NCBI GenBank assembly: GCA_050950205.1
Contig: JBMNHF010000002.1
Span: 124,001-188,000 of the forward strand
Source of the DNA: WRAV01 sp050950205
Lineage (GTDB): Bacteria > Bacillota > Clostridia > Oscillospirales > Ruminococcaceae
Reading direction: 5' to 3'
Length of the DNA stretch: 64,000 bases
The translations under genes were made by a program, and so were the position numbers. Shown piece by piece: positions 8,233-17,181 of the stretch; the first letter of the stretch is position 1, and every line of letters begins with the position of its first letter. The notes under the pieces are model-generated. The model had not been told where the DNA came from, searched no databases, and worked only from the letters and a program-made list of their open reading frames with translations.

Positions 8233-11120
8233 GGCCCCTTTTACTGACCATGAAGGCCTTTGGCCCCTATGCCGGAACCCAGGAAGTGGATTTTTCCGCT
8301 TTGGGGGGAGAGGAGATCTTTCTCATCACCGGGGATACCGGAGCGGGAAAAACCACTCTCTTCGATGCCATTTCCTTTGCCCTGTACGGCAGTGCCAGCG
8401 GGGAGGGAAGGCAATCCCATAGCTTCAAAAGCCATTTTGCCAAGGAAGAGGAAACCTGCAGTGTCACCTTGCGTTTTTTGCTGGGAGATAAAATCTACCA
8501 GGTATTTCGTGCTCCCAAGCAGCGTGTTCCCAAACGGGACGGCACCTTTCGGGAAATTGGGGAAAAGGCGGAGCTGACCCTGCCCAATGGGGATATTTTG
8601 TCGGGCAGCCGGACGGTGGATGCCAAAATCATTGAGCTGTTGGGGCTGGATCACCGCCAATTCAAACAGACGGTGATGCTGGCTCAGGGGGAGTTTGCCC
8701 GCTTAATTGAGGCCAACAGCACCGAGAAGCAGGAGATTTTCTCCCGGATCTTTGATACCGCCGCTTTTGCCGCCTTGGCTGCCAAACTGGCTTCGGAGGA
8801 AGGGGAGCTGCGCCGCCTGCTGGAAGGACAGCAGCAGAGCGTTGGCCGCATCATCCGGGAGCTGGTTCGGCTGGGACACACTTCTTTGGATACACAGGAT
8901 GCTCCCTTCCAGCCTTGGGAGGTCATTTCCAAAACCGTACAGGATGCGGTGGAACTGGACAAGGCCAGAGCCCAGCAGCTGGCGGGGGATATCGCTGCTC
9001 TGGAACAGGAACGCCTTGCCATGGATCTTCCCGGGAAAAAGGCCATCAACCAAAAACTTAGCCGGCTGGACCAGTTGACGGAGGTACTGGCGGGACTGGA
9101 GGAACAAGCTCCCGCAATGGAGCGCCGCAGTGCCCTGCTTAAGGAGCTGCGCAAAGCCCGGGAGCTGACGGCACAGGAAGGAGCTCTCAACCACACCAGA
9201 GAGATCGTCCGGGAGGCCAAGGAGCGCATTGCCGCTCTGGAAGCAGAAATGCAAAGGCAGCAGCCTTTATATCTTCAGGCCCAAGAGGCCGCCCTGCAGG
9301 CGCCTGCCTTGGCTGCCCAAGCAGAAGAAGCCCGCCGCAAAGCCGATGAGCTTGCCCGACGAGAAGAAAAGGCCCTTCTCCACCTCCAACGCCGTCAGGA
9401 GCTGCAAAAGACGCAGCAGCGCCTGAATAAGGTGCAGGAGGAGCTGCTCCTGGCGGACCTTGCGCAGCAGTGGCAGCAGCGGCAGGAAAAGATGCAGGAG
9501 CTGGAAGAGCTGCTTCAGTCTTTGCAGGAGCTGGAACGCCTCACCCAAGCCGTTGGACAGGCAGATGAGCTGCGCAAACAGGCGACCCAAAAGGCGGATG
9601 CATTGCTGCGTGCCTTTTTGGAAGGGCAGGCGGTGCTGCTGGCCTTGGAACTGGAGCAGGGGAAACCCTGCCCGGTTTGCGGCTCGGAACATCATCCGGT
9701 GCCGGCTCGGTCGGAGCAGACTCCCCCCGACCAAGCAAGGGTGGAGCAGGCCCGGCAAGAGGCTGCTCAGGCGGAGAAATGCTTGGGTCAGGCACAGAGG
9801 AAGGTTGCAGCCCTCACCGATCGGGTGACTTTTCAGGCCAAGGCAATGGGCTTGGAGCCTCAAAGGGCAAAAGACGATGCCCAAAAGCAGTTACAGGAGC
9901 TGACGGCTCTGCAAAGAGAGGAAGAAAAAGCCCACCCCAAATGGAAGGAAGTAGCGGGTAGCAACCTTATCGCCCGCCGGGAGGAGCTGGAGGCAGAGGC
10001 GGCTGCGCTGCGGGAAAAAGTGGCTGCTCATCAGGCGGTACTGGAGGCCGAAAGCGAGGAAGATCCTGCCGATTTGGCAGAAGAAAAGGCAATTCAACTC
10101 ACTTTGGCTCAAGAAAAGAAGATTTTGTACGATAATCTTATGGAGGAGTTGAGCCGCACCAAAGGAGAGCTGGAGCGTCTGCAGGCGGCGGAAAAGGCTG
10201 CCCGGGAAGGGTGGTTGGCCGCTGCCAAACGGCTGGAAGAGCTGGAAGCAGCCTTCCGGCAGGGGCTACAGGAGGGCAACTTTGCCTCCTACGAGGAGTA
10301 TGCTGCTCTGCTTCCCCAAATTCCCCGGATCGAAGCGCTGGAGGAAGAAGCCCAAAAATTTGCCGCTGCTCTGAGTGCCACCCAAGCGCAGGTGGAACAG
10401 CTGCGGGAGGAGACGGCAGGCGCAAAGTGTTGGGACATCGCCTCTTTGGAGGAGCGGTGGAACTACTTAGGGGAAGAAATCACCCAAAAACGGGAGGAAA
10501 AAGCCCGCCTTGCCATGACCATCAGCGGCTCCTTAAGCTGCCTGGAAGAGCTGGAAAAGCTGCACAAGCGCACCCGCTCCCTTTCGGAGCGCTACGGCAT
10601 TGTGCATGAGCTTTCGCGATTGGCCAAAGGCAATCGTGCGCCCTATATCTCCTTTGAGCGGTACATATTGGTTTCTTATTTTGAAGAAATCATTCAGCTG
10701 GCCAACATTTATCTGGCCAGAATGACCGATTCCCGCTTTCGACTGCGGCGCAAGACGGCCAAATCCCGCACCGCCGGCCTGGATTTGGATGTGCTGGATC
10801 AGCGCACCGGCACCTGCCGGGATGTCTCCACCCTTTCGGGAGGGGAGAGCTTTAAGGCGTCTTTGGCGCTGGCTCTTGGACTTTCCGATGTGGTGCAGAT
10901 TCACGCAGGAGGGGTTAATTTGGGGGCCATATTCATCGACGAGGGCTTCGGCTCTCTGGATGATCGCTCCCGGGAAAGCGCAGTATCCACCCTGCTCTCT
11001 CTTCGGCAGCAGGGGAGGATGGTGGGCATTATCTCCCATGTAAAGGAACTGCGCAGCTACATTCCCGCCCGGCTGGAGGTATTGGCTTCCCCACGGGGCA
11101 GCCGCCTGCAATGGATTTAA
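8229..11120 (+). CDS. sbcC: Exonuclease SbcCD, ATPase subunit SbcC
   Basis: A 963-residue SMC/Rad50-type ATPase. Walker A GDTGAGKTT is near residue 37. Long coiled-coil arms flank the zinc hook CPVCGSEHHP (about residue 480). The signature segment STLSGGESF and Walker B IFIDEGFGSLD are near the C-terminus. The start is TTG 8229, overlapping the sbcD stop by four bases; the resulting MRPLLLTMKAFGPYAG is the normal N-terminus of the family, whereas the downstream ATG would cut it short. A run of Glu/Gln/Ala/Leu-rich heptads explains the many spurious open frames on the other strand. Confidence 0.95.
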   Translation: MRPLLLTMKAFGPYAGTQEVDFSALGGEEIFLITGDTGAGKTTLFDAISFALYGSASGEGRQSHSFKSHFAKEEETCSVTLRFLLGDKIYQVFRAPKQRVPKRDGTFREIGEKAELTLPNGDILSGSRTVDAKIIELLGLDHRQFKQTVMLAQGEFARLIEANSTEKQEIFSRIFDTAAFAALAAKLASEEGELRRLLEGQQQSVGRIIRELVRLGHTSLDTQDAPFQPWEVISKTVQDAVELDKARAQQLAGDIAALEQERLAMDLPGKKAINQKLSRLDQLTEVLAGLEEQAPAMERRSALLKELRKARELTAQEGALNHTREIVREAKERIAALEAEMQRQQPLYLQAQEAALQAPALAAQAEEARRKADELARREEKALLHLQRRQELQKTQQRLNKVQEELLLADLAQQWQQRQEKMQELEELLQSLQELERLTQAVGQADELRKQATQKADALLRAFLEGQAVLLALELEQGKPCPVCGSEHHPVPARSEQTPPDQARVEQARQEAAQAEKCLGQAQRKVAALTDRVTFQAKAMGLEPQRAKDDAQKQLQELTALQREEEKAHPKWKEVAGSNLIARREELEAEAAALREKVAAHQAVLEAESEEDPADLAEEKAIQLTLAQEKKILYDNLMEELSRTKGELERLQAAEKAAREGWLAAAKRLEELEAAFRQGLQEGNFASYEEYAALLPQIPRIEALEEEAQKFAAALSATQAQVEQLREETAGAKCWDIASLEERWNYLGEEITQKREEKARLAMTISGSLSCLEELEKLHKRTRSLSERYGIVHELSRLAKGNRAPYISFERYILVSYFEEIIQLANIYLARMTDSRFRLRRKTAKSRTAGLDLDVLDQRTGTCRDVSTLSGGESFKASLALALGLSDVVQIHAGGVNLGAIFIDEGFGSLDDRSRESAVSTLLSLRQQGRMVGIISHVKELRSYIPARLEVLASPRGSRLQWI

Positions 11121-11275
11121 AAGCCCTTTTGCCGCGGGCCGAATCGGATTCCGGCTTTGGGTAATCTAAAAAGCAAAAGCGCTACCAAAGATGAATGGTA
11201 TCCCTTCCATCAAGGGATTTTACGAAATGCTGCACCATCAGCATGAAGGATAAAGGAGAAGGAGGTTGGATAGAC

Positions 11276-12979
11276 TTGCTGCATGAAAATGGAGAGGCCG
11301 AAACCTCCCAGAAAGTGCCGGAACCGGGCGGAAAGTCCGCCCTTGCCGCAGAGGAACCAATTCTGGAGTTGCTGGCGGAGGGGGCTACCTCTATTCGGCA
11401 GGTGGAAGGTTACCCCGATTCCCCGGTGAATGGATGGAACCTGGAAGAGCCACTGCCTTTCGAGAAATTAGATGATCCGCTGAATTTTTCGCTGGAGGAT
11501 TTTCCCCTGCCCCCTCCTATCCAGCAACCGGATTTTCCGGAGCCGGTATCTGCTGAAGTGACAGAACCTCAGGCCAAGGCAGAACCCGAGCCCTTGCCCG
11601 GCGACTCTGCCCAGCAGGTTGAGGCAAAGAGGGGATTTCGGGATAAGCTGAAGGGGATGCTGAGCTATCGGCTGACGGTGACTCGGGTGGGGGGATTTGC
11701 CACCGGAAAAGAGGAAGTGGAAGGCGAAGAACCTCCTCCTCCCAAGAAAAAAAGACCTGTCAAACAGGTAGTTGCCAAAAAGGCCCGCCCCAAAAGGCCC
11801 AAGGGGGTAAAGGCAGCAAGGCCAAAAGCCTCCGGGCTGAAACAGGGCCAATCCAACCGCAAAAAACAGATCATTGTTGCAAGCGCTGGGATTGCAATTT
11901 TGTTGGGGAGTGTAGGGGCCGTTCTGCTGACAAGAAGCTGGCAGGAGCCAGCCCGCCTTTTGGACAAGGCCCAGCAGTATATGGAGGATGAACGATACGA
12001 CAAGGCCATTTCCACCTACGAAAAGGTCATAAAAACCAACGAACTCCTTCCCGAAGCTTATTTGGGAATGGCGGAAGGTTTGGTGGCTTCCGATGATTTG
12101 GAAGGCGCTTTGGGGAAGCTGTCCCTTGGCTACCGGGAAACGCAGGATGAGCGACTTTCCCAGCGGCTGGCAGAGCTGGATGTGCAGCTTGCTGCCGGAG
12201 AAAAGCCAGAAGAAGCTTCTTCTCCTCCCTCTCTTTCCGCTGAGCCCATTGAGTGGAAAGATCCCGCCTTTGAAAGCATGGTGCGTCTTGCTTTGAACCA
12301 GCCTCAAGGCCCCATTAGCGAAGCGGACTTGGTGGGGATAACCAGCCTGAAAATTCTGGGAAGCGGCCATGCCTCGGTGCAGGGGGATCTGTATGCCATC
12401 AACGGAGTGGATGGATACACCATCGGTGGGGAAACCTATACCCAGCGGGGGAACATCACCTCTTTGGATGATGTGATTTATTTTAGAGATTTAACCCGCC
12501 TGACGGTGGGCTATAATCAGGTGCGGGATATTTCCGCACTGGGGAAGATGAACTTGTCCACCGTCAGCCTTTACGCCAACGACCTCTCTGATCTTTCCCC
12601 TTTGGAAGAAGTAAAAACTCTGCGCTATCTGTTTCTTTACAACAACAATATTTCCGACATTTCCCCCTTGGCGGGACTAAACGAGCTTGTTTGTCTGTCC
12701 CTGCAATACAACCAAATTCGGGATATTACTCCTTTGGCGGGGCTTTCCCAGCTGCAGGAGCTTTATATCAGCCACAACGAGATTGAGGATCTCTCCCCCC
12801 TCAAAACGCTAAAACATCTGACCTTTCTCGATGCTGGCCACAATCGTATCTCCAACTTGGATCCCGTAGCGGGATTAGAGGGACTGACCGATGCCAGCTT
12901 TGTGGGCAACCCGGTGGTTGATTACTCTCCCACCTCTCGGATTCAAAATCTCAACCGCCCCTTTGGAAAAACTCGCTGA
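11276..12979 (+). CDS. Membrane-anchored leucine-rich-repeat protein with TPR
   Basis: About 567 residues if started at TTG 11276, which sits ten bases after GGAGAAGGAGG; ATG 11243 is in frame but has no ribosome site. The order is: an acidic, proline-rich cytoplasmic region; a Lys/Arg/Pro-rich stretch (about 150-195); one membrane helix (about 197-220, IIVASAGIAILLG); a TPR-like pair of helices (RYDKAISTYEKVI); then five or six internalin-type 22-residue leucine-rich repeats (about 400-550) with motifs such as LFLYNNNISDISPL. The LRRs would be outside the cell. No sortase motif is present. The likely role is binding or scaffolding at the cell surface; the ligand is unknown. Confidence 0.75.
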   Translation: MLHENGEAETSQKVPEPGGKSALAAEEPILELLAEGATSIRQVEGYPDSPVNGWNLEEPLPFEKLDDPLNFSLEDFPLPPPIQQPDFPEPVSAEVTEPQAKAEPEPLPGDSAQQVEAKRGFRDKLKGMLSYRLTVTRVGGFATGKEEVEGEEPPPPKKKRPVKQVVAKKARPKRPKGVKAARPKASGLKQGQSNRKKQIIVASAGIAILLGSVGAVLLTRSWQEPARLLDKAQQYMEDERYDKAISTYEKVIKTNELLPEAYLGMAEGLVASDDLEGALGKLSLGYRETQDERLSQRLAELDVQLAAGEKPEEASSPPSLSAEPIEWKDPAFESMVRLALNQPQGPISEADLVGITSLKILGSGHASVQGDLYAINGVDGYTIGGETYTQRGNITSLDDVIYFRDLTRLTVGYNQVRDISALGKMNLSTVSLYANDLSDLSPLEEVKTLRYLFLYNNNISDISPLAGLNELVCLSLQYNQIRDITPLAGLSQLQELYISHNEIEDLSPLKTLKHLTFLDAGHNRISNLDPVAGLEGLTDASFVGNPVVDYSPTSRIQNLNRPFGKTR

Positions 12980-13051
12980 CCACCGCGCCGGCTTGTATGG
13001 TTTTGCAGCAAGGGTTCCACAGGTGCGGGGGTGGCAGACGGAGGTTTAAAA

Positions 13052-13681
13052 ATGTTTCGACGCATTCCTCACCACGTGGGAATTATTCCCGACGGCAACC
13101 GGCGCTGGGCCAGCCAGCAGGGAATGGAAAAACGGGAGGGCTATCTCCACGGAATCCCTCCCGGTCTTCGGCTGTATGAACTGATGCTGGAACATGGCAT
13201 CCGGGAAGCTACCATCTACGGCTTTACCCGGGATAACAACAAGCGGGCCAAAGATCAGCGGGACGCCTTTACCAGAGCCTGTGTGGAGGTGGCCCATGCC
13301 CTGCAGGACCGAGATGTCGACCTGCTGGTGCTTGGCAACACCCAGTCGGCGGCTTTTCCTCAAGAGCTGCTTCCCTATGCCGGAAAGCGGGTTCGCTATG
13401 GCAAGGGAACCATAAAACTAAATCTTTTGGTGAACTATGATTGGGAGTGGGATTTAAAAACTGCCCTCACCGATGGAGGGCAGATTGCGTCCCGGGATAT
13501 TTCCCGGATTGATTTGCTGGTTCGGTGGGGAGGCCGCCGGCGGCTTTCTGGTTTTTTGCCGGTTCAGAGCGTTTATGCCGACATTTATGTGGTGGACGAT
13601 TATTGGCCGGATTTTACCGATCAGCACTTTTTGGATGCCTTGGCCTGGTATCAGGACTGTGACGTCACCCTGGGGGGATAG
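13052..13681 (+). CDS. Divergent undecaprenyl-diphosphate-synthase-like protein
   Basis: A 209-residue protein related to cis-prenyltransferases (UppS). The catalytic region IIPDGNRRWA is kept (Asp present), as is a C-terminal GGRRRLSGFLPVQSVYADIY that matches the family's RTSGEQRLSNFLLWQ region. The usual FSTENW is replaced by FTRDNNKR and GHxxG by GYLHG. It is 30-40 residues shorter than ordinary UppS. It is therefore probably a paralogue rather than the housekeeping UppS, with altered chain length or role. ATG 13052 is used because GGAGG precedes it by eight bases; GTG 13031 is also in frame. Confidence 0.7.
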   Translation: MFRRIPHHVGIIPDGNRRWASQQGMEKREGYLHGIPPGLRLYELMLEHGIREATIYGFTRDNNKRAKDQRDAFTRACVEVAHALQDRDVDLLVLGNTQSAAFPQELLPYAGKRVRYGKGTIKLNLLVNYDWEWDLKTALTDGGQIASRDISRIDLLVRWGGRRRLSGFLPVQSVYADIYVVDDYWPDFTDQHFLDALAWYQDCDVTLGG

Positions 13682-13722
13682 GCAGGCTGCAAACGAACGG
13701 ACAGATAAAGTGCAGGGATACC

Positions 13723-13753
13723 AAAAAGCCCCCGGTATCAAAGCCGGGAGCCT
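13723..13753 (-). terminator. Intrinsic terminator of the 102-residue hypothetical gene
   Basis: Read leftward, a ten-pair stem with G-U pairs (13744-13753 with 13726-13735) is followed by TTTTTGG. It lies 12 bases after the stop codon at 13765. Confidence 0.65.
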
Positions 13754-13764
13754 GTATGCTCACT

Positions 13765-14073
13765 CTATGGTTCGTCGGGGAATTCCAGCATCCGCTCCAA
13801 CCAGATGGATGCAATTTTCAGAGCGTCGTACAAGTTGTTTTTCTCGGTTTTTTTCTTAATCCGCTCTTTAAGGCGCAACTCAGGGTTGGTGGATAGAATC
13901 TGCACCGTTACTTTTTTGGATAGCTCAAGGCCCTCAAAGTCCCCGGTTTCCAGTATTTGCAGCATGGCCACGTATTCGTCTGCCATATCTCCATAATAAA
14001 TGGTGTTGCCACTGCGCACTAAGGGCTTCCCCTTATAGGTGAGCATTTTTTTGGTTGTTCCTTTTCCGGCCAT
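13765..14073 (-). CDS. Conserved-looking hypothetical protein, 102 residues
   Basis: A small soluble protein (start ATG 14073, nine bases after AGAGG; ATG 14082 touches that site). The N-terminal half looks like a small beta domain (GKPLVRSGNTIYYGDMADEYVAML), followed by a Lys/Glu-rich helix region (LRLKERIKKKTEKNNLYDALKIASIWLERML). I do not recognise a family. It is transcribed convergently with uppS-like and divergently from ridA, with its own terminator. Confidence 0.65.
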   Translation of the reverse strand: MAGKGTTKKMLTYKGKPLVRSGNTIYYGDMADEYVAMLQILETGDFEGLELSKKVTVQILSTNPELRLKERIKKKTEKNNLYDALKIASIWLERMLEFPDEP

Positions 14074-14280
14074 CTGCTTCATCCTCTCGTCTTGCTGTAA
14101 GGCAAAGAGCCGTTGCCGTGGACGGCACACTGCCAGCATACTTATTAAGTATAGCACAATTACAGGCGGTTGTATACCGCTACTCCTGTAATTTTGCGGA
14201 TTTTCCTGATTGCAACAATTTTTATTATCTCTCCGGCAGATAGAATTCACATTTTTTTAGACTGGAAGGAGTGCTCTACC

Positions 14281-14664
14281 ATGCTGATTCCCACCAATAC
14301 ACCAGATGCCCCGGCAGCCATTGGCCCTTATTCTCAGGCGATCCGTTTTCAAAATTTACTGTTTACCTCGGGGCAGATTCCGCTGGATCCCGCCACAGGA
14401 GAGGTGGCCGGAGAGGATATCGCAACCCAAGCGGAGCTTGTTATGCGCAACCTGGGTGCAGTGCTCAAAGCCAACGGCATCGGTTACGATAACGTCATCA
14501 AAACCACCTGCTTTTTGGCGGATATGAAAGATTTTGCCACGTTTAATCAGATATATGCCAAGTACTTTGTCAGCAACAAACCCGCCCGCTCCTGTGTGGC
14601 GGTCAGGGAACTGCCCAAGGGAGTTCTCTGTGAGGTGGAAGCCGTTGCCGCCATTGAAGAGTAA
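14281..14664 (+). CDS. ridA: RidA family enamine/imine deaminase
   Basis: A 127-residue YjgF/YER057c/UK114 protein. RidA trimers hydrolyse reactive enamines and imines such as 2-aminoacrylate made by PLP enzymes. Family features visible are AAIGPYSQAI at the N-terminus, TSGQIPLDPATGE, and the substrate arginine in NKPARSCVAVRELPKG with VEAVAAIEE at the end. It starts at ATG 14281 behind GGAAGGAG; the open frame upstream to 14170 has no ribosome site. Confidence 0.92.
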   Translation: MLIPTNTPDAPAAIGPYSQAIRFQNLLFTSGQIPLDPATGEVAGEDIATQAELVMRNLGAVLKANGIGYDNVIKTTCFLADMKDFATFNQIYAKYFVSNKPARSCVAVRELPKGVLCEVEAVAAIEE

Positions 14665-14824
14665 CCTAATCCTAAGCTCTACCGCACAGGGGTGACCAGC
14701 ATCTTTTGCTACGCTTCAGAAAGCAAATGCCTTGGATGTAGGGTCCCACTACATTTAGGCCGGAGATTGAAAATTGGCAGTTTGGGAAGGGATCCAATCC
14801 TTTCCTGCACCATGGAAAAGGATA

Positions 14825-14861
14825 CGAAAAGCCCACGTTTTAACCAAACGTGGGCTTTTCG
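14825..14861. terminator. Bidirectional intrinsic terminator
   Basis: A perfect 16-base stem (14825-14840 with 14846-14861), loop TAACC, between the converging ridA and DUF6273 genes. The right arm ends in TTTTCG; the mirror arm also gives a U-rich tail leftward. The rest of 14665-14824 shows no gene. Confidence 0.8.
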
Positions 14862-14876
14862 TCCTTCCAAGGTTTT

Positions 14877-15749
14877 TTAGGGCAGCAGGGTGTGGATGCC
14901 CTGTTGGTTGGGGGGAGACACCAGAGCAGAGGCAGGCAAATTGCACACGGGCCGAACTCCAAGGTTGGAGAAGTTCGCCATGGTTGACAGGCGCAACCCG
15001 GACGAATCGACATATCTGACAGCGTTGGCCGTGTTGTAGGAAGGGGTTCTAAGCCACCACTTGGCGGGTTGATCCTCTGCAAGGGTGCAGTTGGCCAAGG
15101 CCTCCGGCGTATAGGAACAAACGCGGCTCTGCACATCAAAGAGAGGGAACTTTGGCCCTTCCTCCACACTCCCTTCTTTACTGAGCCCCAGCTCGGTGCT
15201 GGCGGGCAAAAACACTTTGGCTTCCAAAGAATCGATGCTGTCTCCATCGGTTTTACTCTGCCGGACCGTCAAATTGGTGAGAAGGAGCTTGGATGCAAAC
15301 TCCTCCCGCCATATATGCAAAAACCCCGGCAAATGATCGCTGGCGTTGATGTTTTGATAGACGTTTTCCTGGGTGGGAGGAGCATCATAAGGGTGTGTAG
15401 GCTCAAACCATTGACCAGGCGGAGCATCGCTGTTCAGCCACTGGGCAATATTGGAGTGAATGTAGCGGTTGTTGCCGTCATAAGCGCGGTATACATTGGG
15501 GTTTTCCGGTTCGGCTGCATCATAGCACATGGCAAAGATGGCGTTGTCTGTGATCAAGGTGACCGAGTCCGCAGGATATCCAGGGTGCCGAATATCCGCA
15601 ACCCGAAATACAAGGTATTCTCCAAATAAGCTGTGAAACTCACCTTTTACCGGCACCTGCACCAAAGCTCCCAGAGGCAGACTTTCCAAAGGGGTTTTGG
15701 TGGAAGGGACTTGAACCCAAGCAGGCCCCGCTTTTCCCCGCGTGATCAT
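14877..15749 (-). CDS. DUF6273-type protein, probable phage tail adhesin
   Basis: A 290-residue protein. The C-terminal 170 residues follow the DUF6273 pattern seen in clostridial and phage proteins: AQWLNSD early, WWLRTPSYNTANAVRYVD and a closing GVRPVCNLPASA. This resembles a formylglycine-enzyme/C-type-lectin fold, so receptor binding is a reasonable inference. It overlaps the fibre gene by four bases (ATGA), so the two products are coupled and probably form one fibre tip. No signal peptide is visible. Confidence 0.7.
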   Translation of the reverse strand: MITRGKAGPAWVQVPSTKTPLESLPLGALVQVPVKGEFHSLFGEYLVFRVADIRHPGYPADSVTLITDNAIFAMCYDAAEPENPNVYRAYDGNNRYIHSNIAQWLNSDAPPGQWFEPTHPYDAPPTQENVYQNINASDHLPGFLHIWREEFASKLLLTNLTVRQSKTDGDSIDSLEAKVFLPASTELGLSKEGSVEEGPKFPLFDVQSRVCSYTPEALANCTLAEDQPAKWWLRTPSYNTANAVRYVDSSGLRLSTMANFSNLGVRPVCNLPASALVSPPNQQGIHTLLP

Positions 15750-17041
15750 GCGCCAGACACCACCTTGTAAATGGTGGCCTGAGCGATAAAATCAAAGTCG
15801 GGCTGCCCACTGGCCACGGCGGAAAGAACACCGTGGTGATTTTCAAAGTGAACGAGAATTCCCCCCTGCGCCAGTTGGTGCAACACCGGCATGGGGGCGG
15901 AAAAATCCGCTTGCTCCCCATCTGCGACGGCGAGGGACAAAGGGTGGCGAAAGCCATCCTCGTCTTGGATCCAGCCTTGGGCGGTGAGACTGACCGAATA
16001 AATCCGATGGGTCAAGGCCTCTACCTGCGCGGCGGAAGCCTTTCCCTCCAGGGCGGTGGACAAAGCTTCCAGCTCTTCGTCGATGCGGGTGATGTGGGTG
16101 GCGTCCGCCTTGGCGGCCAAATCGTCGGCGGAAGCCTTCCCCTCCAGGGCGGTGGACAAAGCTTCCAGCTCTTCGTCGATGCGGGTGATGTGGGTGGCGT
16201 CCGCCTTGGCGGCCAAATCGTCGGCGGAAGCCTTCCCCTCCAGAGCAGTGGATAAAGCTGTCAGATCCTCGTCAATGCGGGTAATGTGGGTGGCGTCCGC
16301 CTTGGCGGCCAAATCGGCGGCGGAAGCCTTCCCCTCCAGAGCAGTGGATAAAGCTGTCAGATCCTCGTCAATGCGGGTGATGTGAGAGGCGTCCGCCTTG
16401 GCGGCCAGAGCTTGATTGACTGCTACAATGGCAGCCTCCAGCCGGGCAATATCCGAAGGATCCAGCTCACCCTCACCGCCAAGGCCGGCAATTGCGTGTT
16501 CCAAAGCTGCAATGGCGGTGTCAATGCGGTAGATGTGAGAAGTGTCCGCTTTTTGCAGCTCCACCTCATCCAGACGCTGGGAAAGACTGTCCAGGGATTG
16601 GCTGAGTTCCTCCACTGCCCCTTGGTTGGCTTTGCCGGTGTTGAGAGTTTGAATGTTGCTTTCCAGCGTCTCCAGCGCCTCGTCCACCCGCAGAAGCTCC
16701 TGGGTTGAGGCCTTTTCCTCCCCTAGGATGAGGATATTTTCCATTAAAATGTTGGCGTTGTTCGCACTCCAGGCGTGGTAGATAAACTCGCCGGCGGGCC
16801 AGTCGGCGGCGGTGGTACCCAATCGCCCCCTCTGGCAGCCGGTCAGATGCCCTTCTTCCAAATCCATGCCGGTGTAGAGGATGGTCTCGGCATTGGAATC
16901 AGTCCCTACCGTGACAAAGTTGGGGGGAGTGGGGAACAGGGAGACATGAGTGACGGCAATGACACAATCGGTGGACAAAAGGTCCTGGGCCAACTGTACC
17001 GTCACCGGATTGTTGGCGGGATACATAGGCTTGAGTGGCAT
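15746..17041 (-). CDS. Phage tail fibre protein with coiled-coil repeats
   Basis: A 431-residue protein. The N-terminal 110 residues form a globular unit. A long helical region with heptad character follows (about 115-350), containing four near-identical 32-residue repeats (HITRIDEDLTALSTALEGKA type). A C-terminal beta-rich domain ends it. This is the layout of trimeric tail fibres. ATG 17041 follows AGGAGG. It is the first gene of a two-gene operon controlled from the divergent XRE gene. No other tail gene is next to it; the main structural module lies 30 kb away. Confidence 0.75.
   Translation of the reverse strand: MPLKPMYPANNPVTVQLAQDLLSTDCVIAVTHVSLFPTPPNFVTVGTDSNAETILYTGMDLEEGHLTGCQRGRLGTTAADWPAGEFIYHAWSANNANILMENILILGEEKASTQELLRVDEALETLESNIQTLNTGKANQGAVEELSQSLDSLSQRLDEVELQKADTSHIYRIDTAIAALEHAIAGLGGEGELDPSDIARLEAAIVAVNQALAAKADASHITRIDEDLTALSTALEGKASAADLAAKADATHITRIDEDLTALSTALEGKASADDLAAKADATHITRIDEELEALSTALEGKASADDLAAKADATHITRIDEELEALSTALEGKASAAQVEALTHRIYSVSLTAQGWIQDEDGFRHPLSLAVADGEQADFSAPMPVLHQLAQGGILVHFENHHGVLSAVASGQPDFDFIAQATIYKVVSGA
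16001..16384 (-). repeat. Four tandem 96-bp in-frame repeats in the fibre gene
   Basis: The 96-base unit encodes 32 residues and occurs four times; the middle copies are almost identical at DNA level, the last one diverges in its second half. Copy number could change by slippage or recombination without breaking the frame, altering fibre length. Confidence 0.85.
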
Positions 17042-17054
17042 ACAAAACCTCCTG

Positions 17055-17083
17055 TTGATGTTTACGCAAAGACGTTATATAAT
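17055..17083 (+). promoter_or_regulatory. Promoter of the XRE repressor gene, with operator O1 as spacer
   Basis: TTGATG (17055-17060), exactly 17 bases, then TATAAT (17078-17083). The operator O1 (17062-17077) fills the spacer, so bound repressor would block its own gene. Confidence 0.65.
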
Positions 17084-17159
17084 TTACGTGTATACGTAAT
17101 ACCAAATATACTACGCAGTAGCAGGCAAAGTCAATCCAATTTTACGTATTTGCGTAAAA
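17062..17159. promoter_or_regulatory. Three repressor operators TTACG-N6-CGTAA
   Basis: O1 at 17062-17077 (one mismatch, CGTTA), O2 at 17084-17099 (perfect), O3 at 17140-17159 (perfect, extended to TTTTACG/CGTAAAA). All have the same six-base gap. They flank both divergent promoters between the fibre gene and the XRE gene, which points to the XRE product as the binder. Confidence 0.75.
17105..17134 (-). promoter_or_regulatory. Promoter of the tail fibre operon
   Basis: Read leftward: TTGACT (17129-17134), 18 bases, TATATT (17105-17110). Operator O2 covers the expected start of transcription and O3 sits just upstream of the -35 box. Confidence 0.6.
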
Positions 17160-17181
17160 TCATTCCAAAGGTAGGTGCTGT

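Noticed and set aside
8241..11111. Several long minus-strand frames opposite sbcC.
   Set aside because: They mirror coiled-coil codons rich in GAG/CTG/CAG; the plus strand has Walker, zinc-hook and signature motifs.
14665..14824. Structured RNA after ridA.
   Set aside because: Only weak local complementarity is present besides the terminator at 14825.
16001..16384. Regular repeats considered as a CRISPR array.
   Set aside because: The 96-bp period has no spacers and is in frame inside a coiled-coil protein; no cas genes are present.
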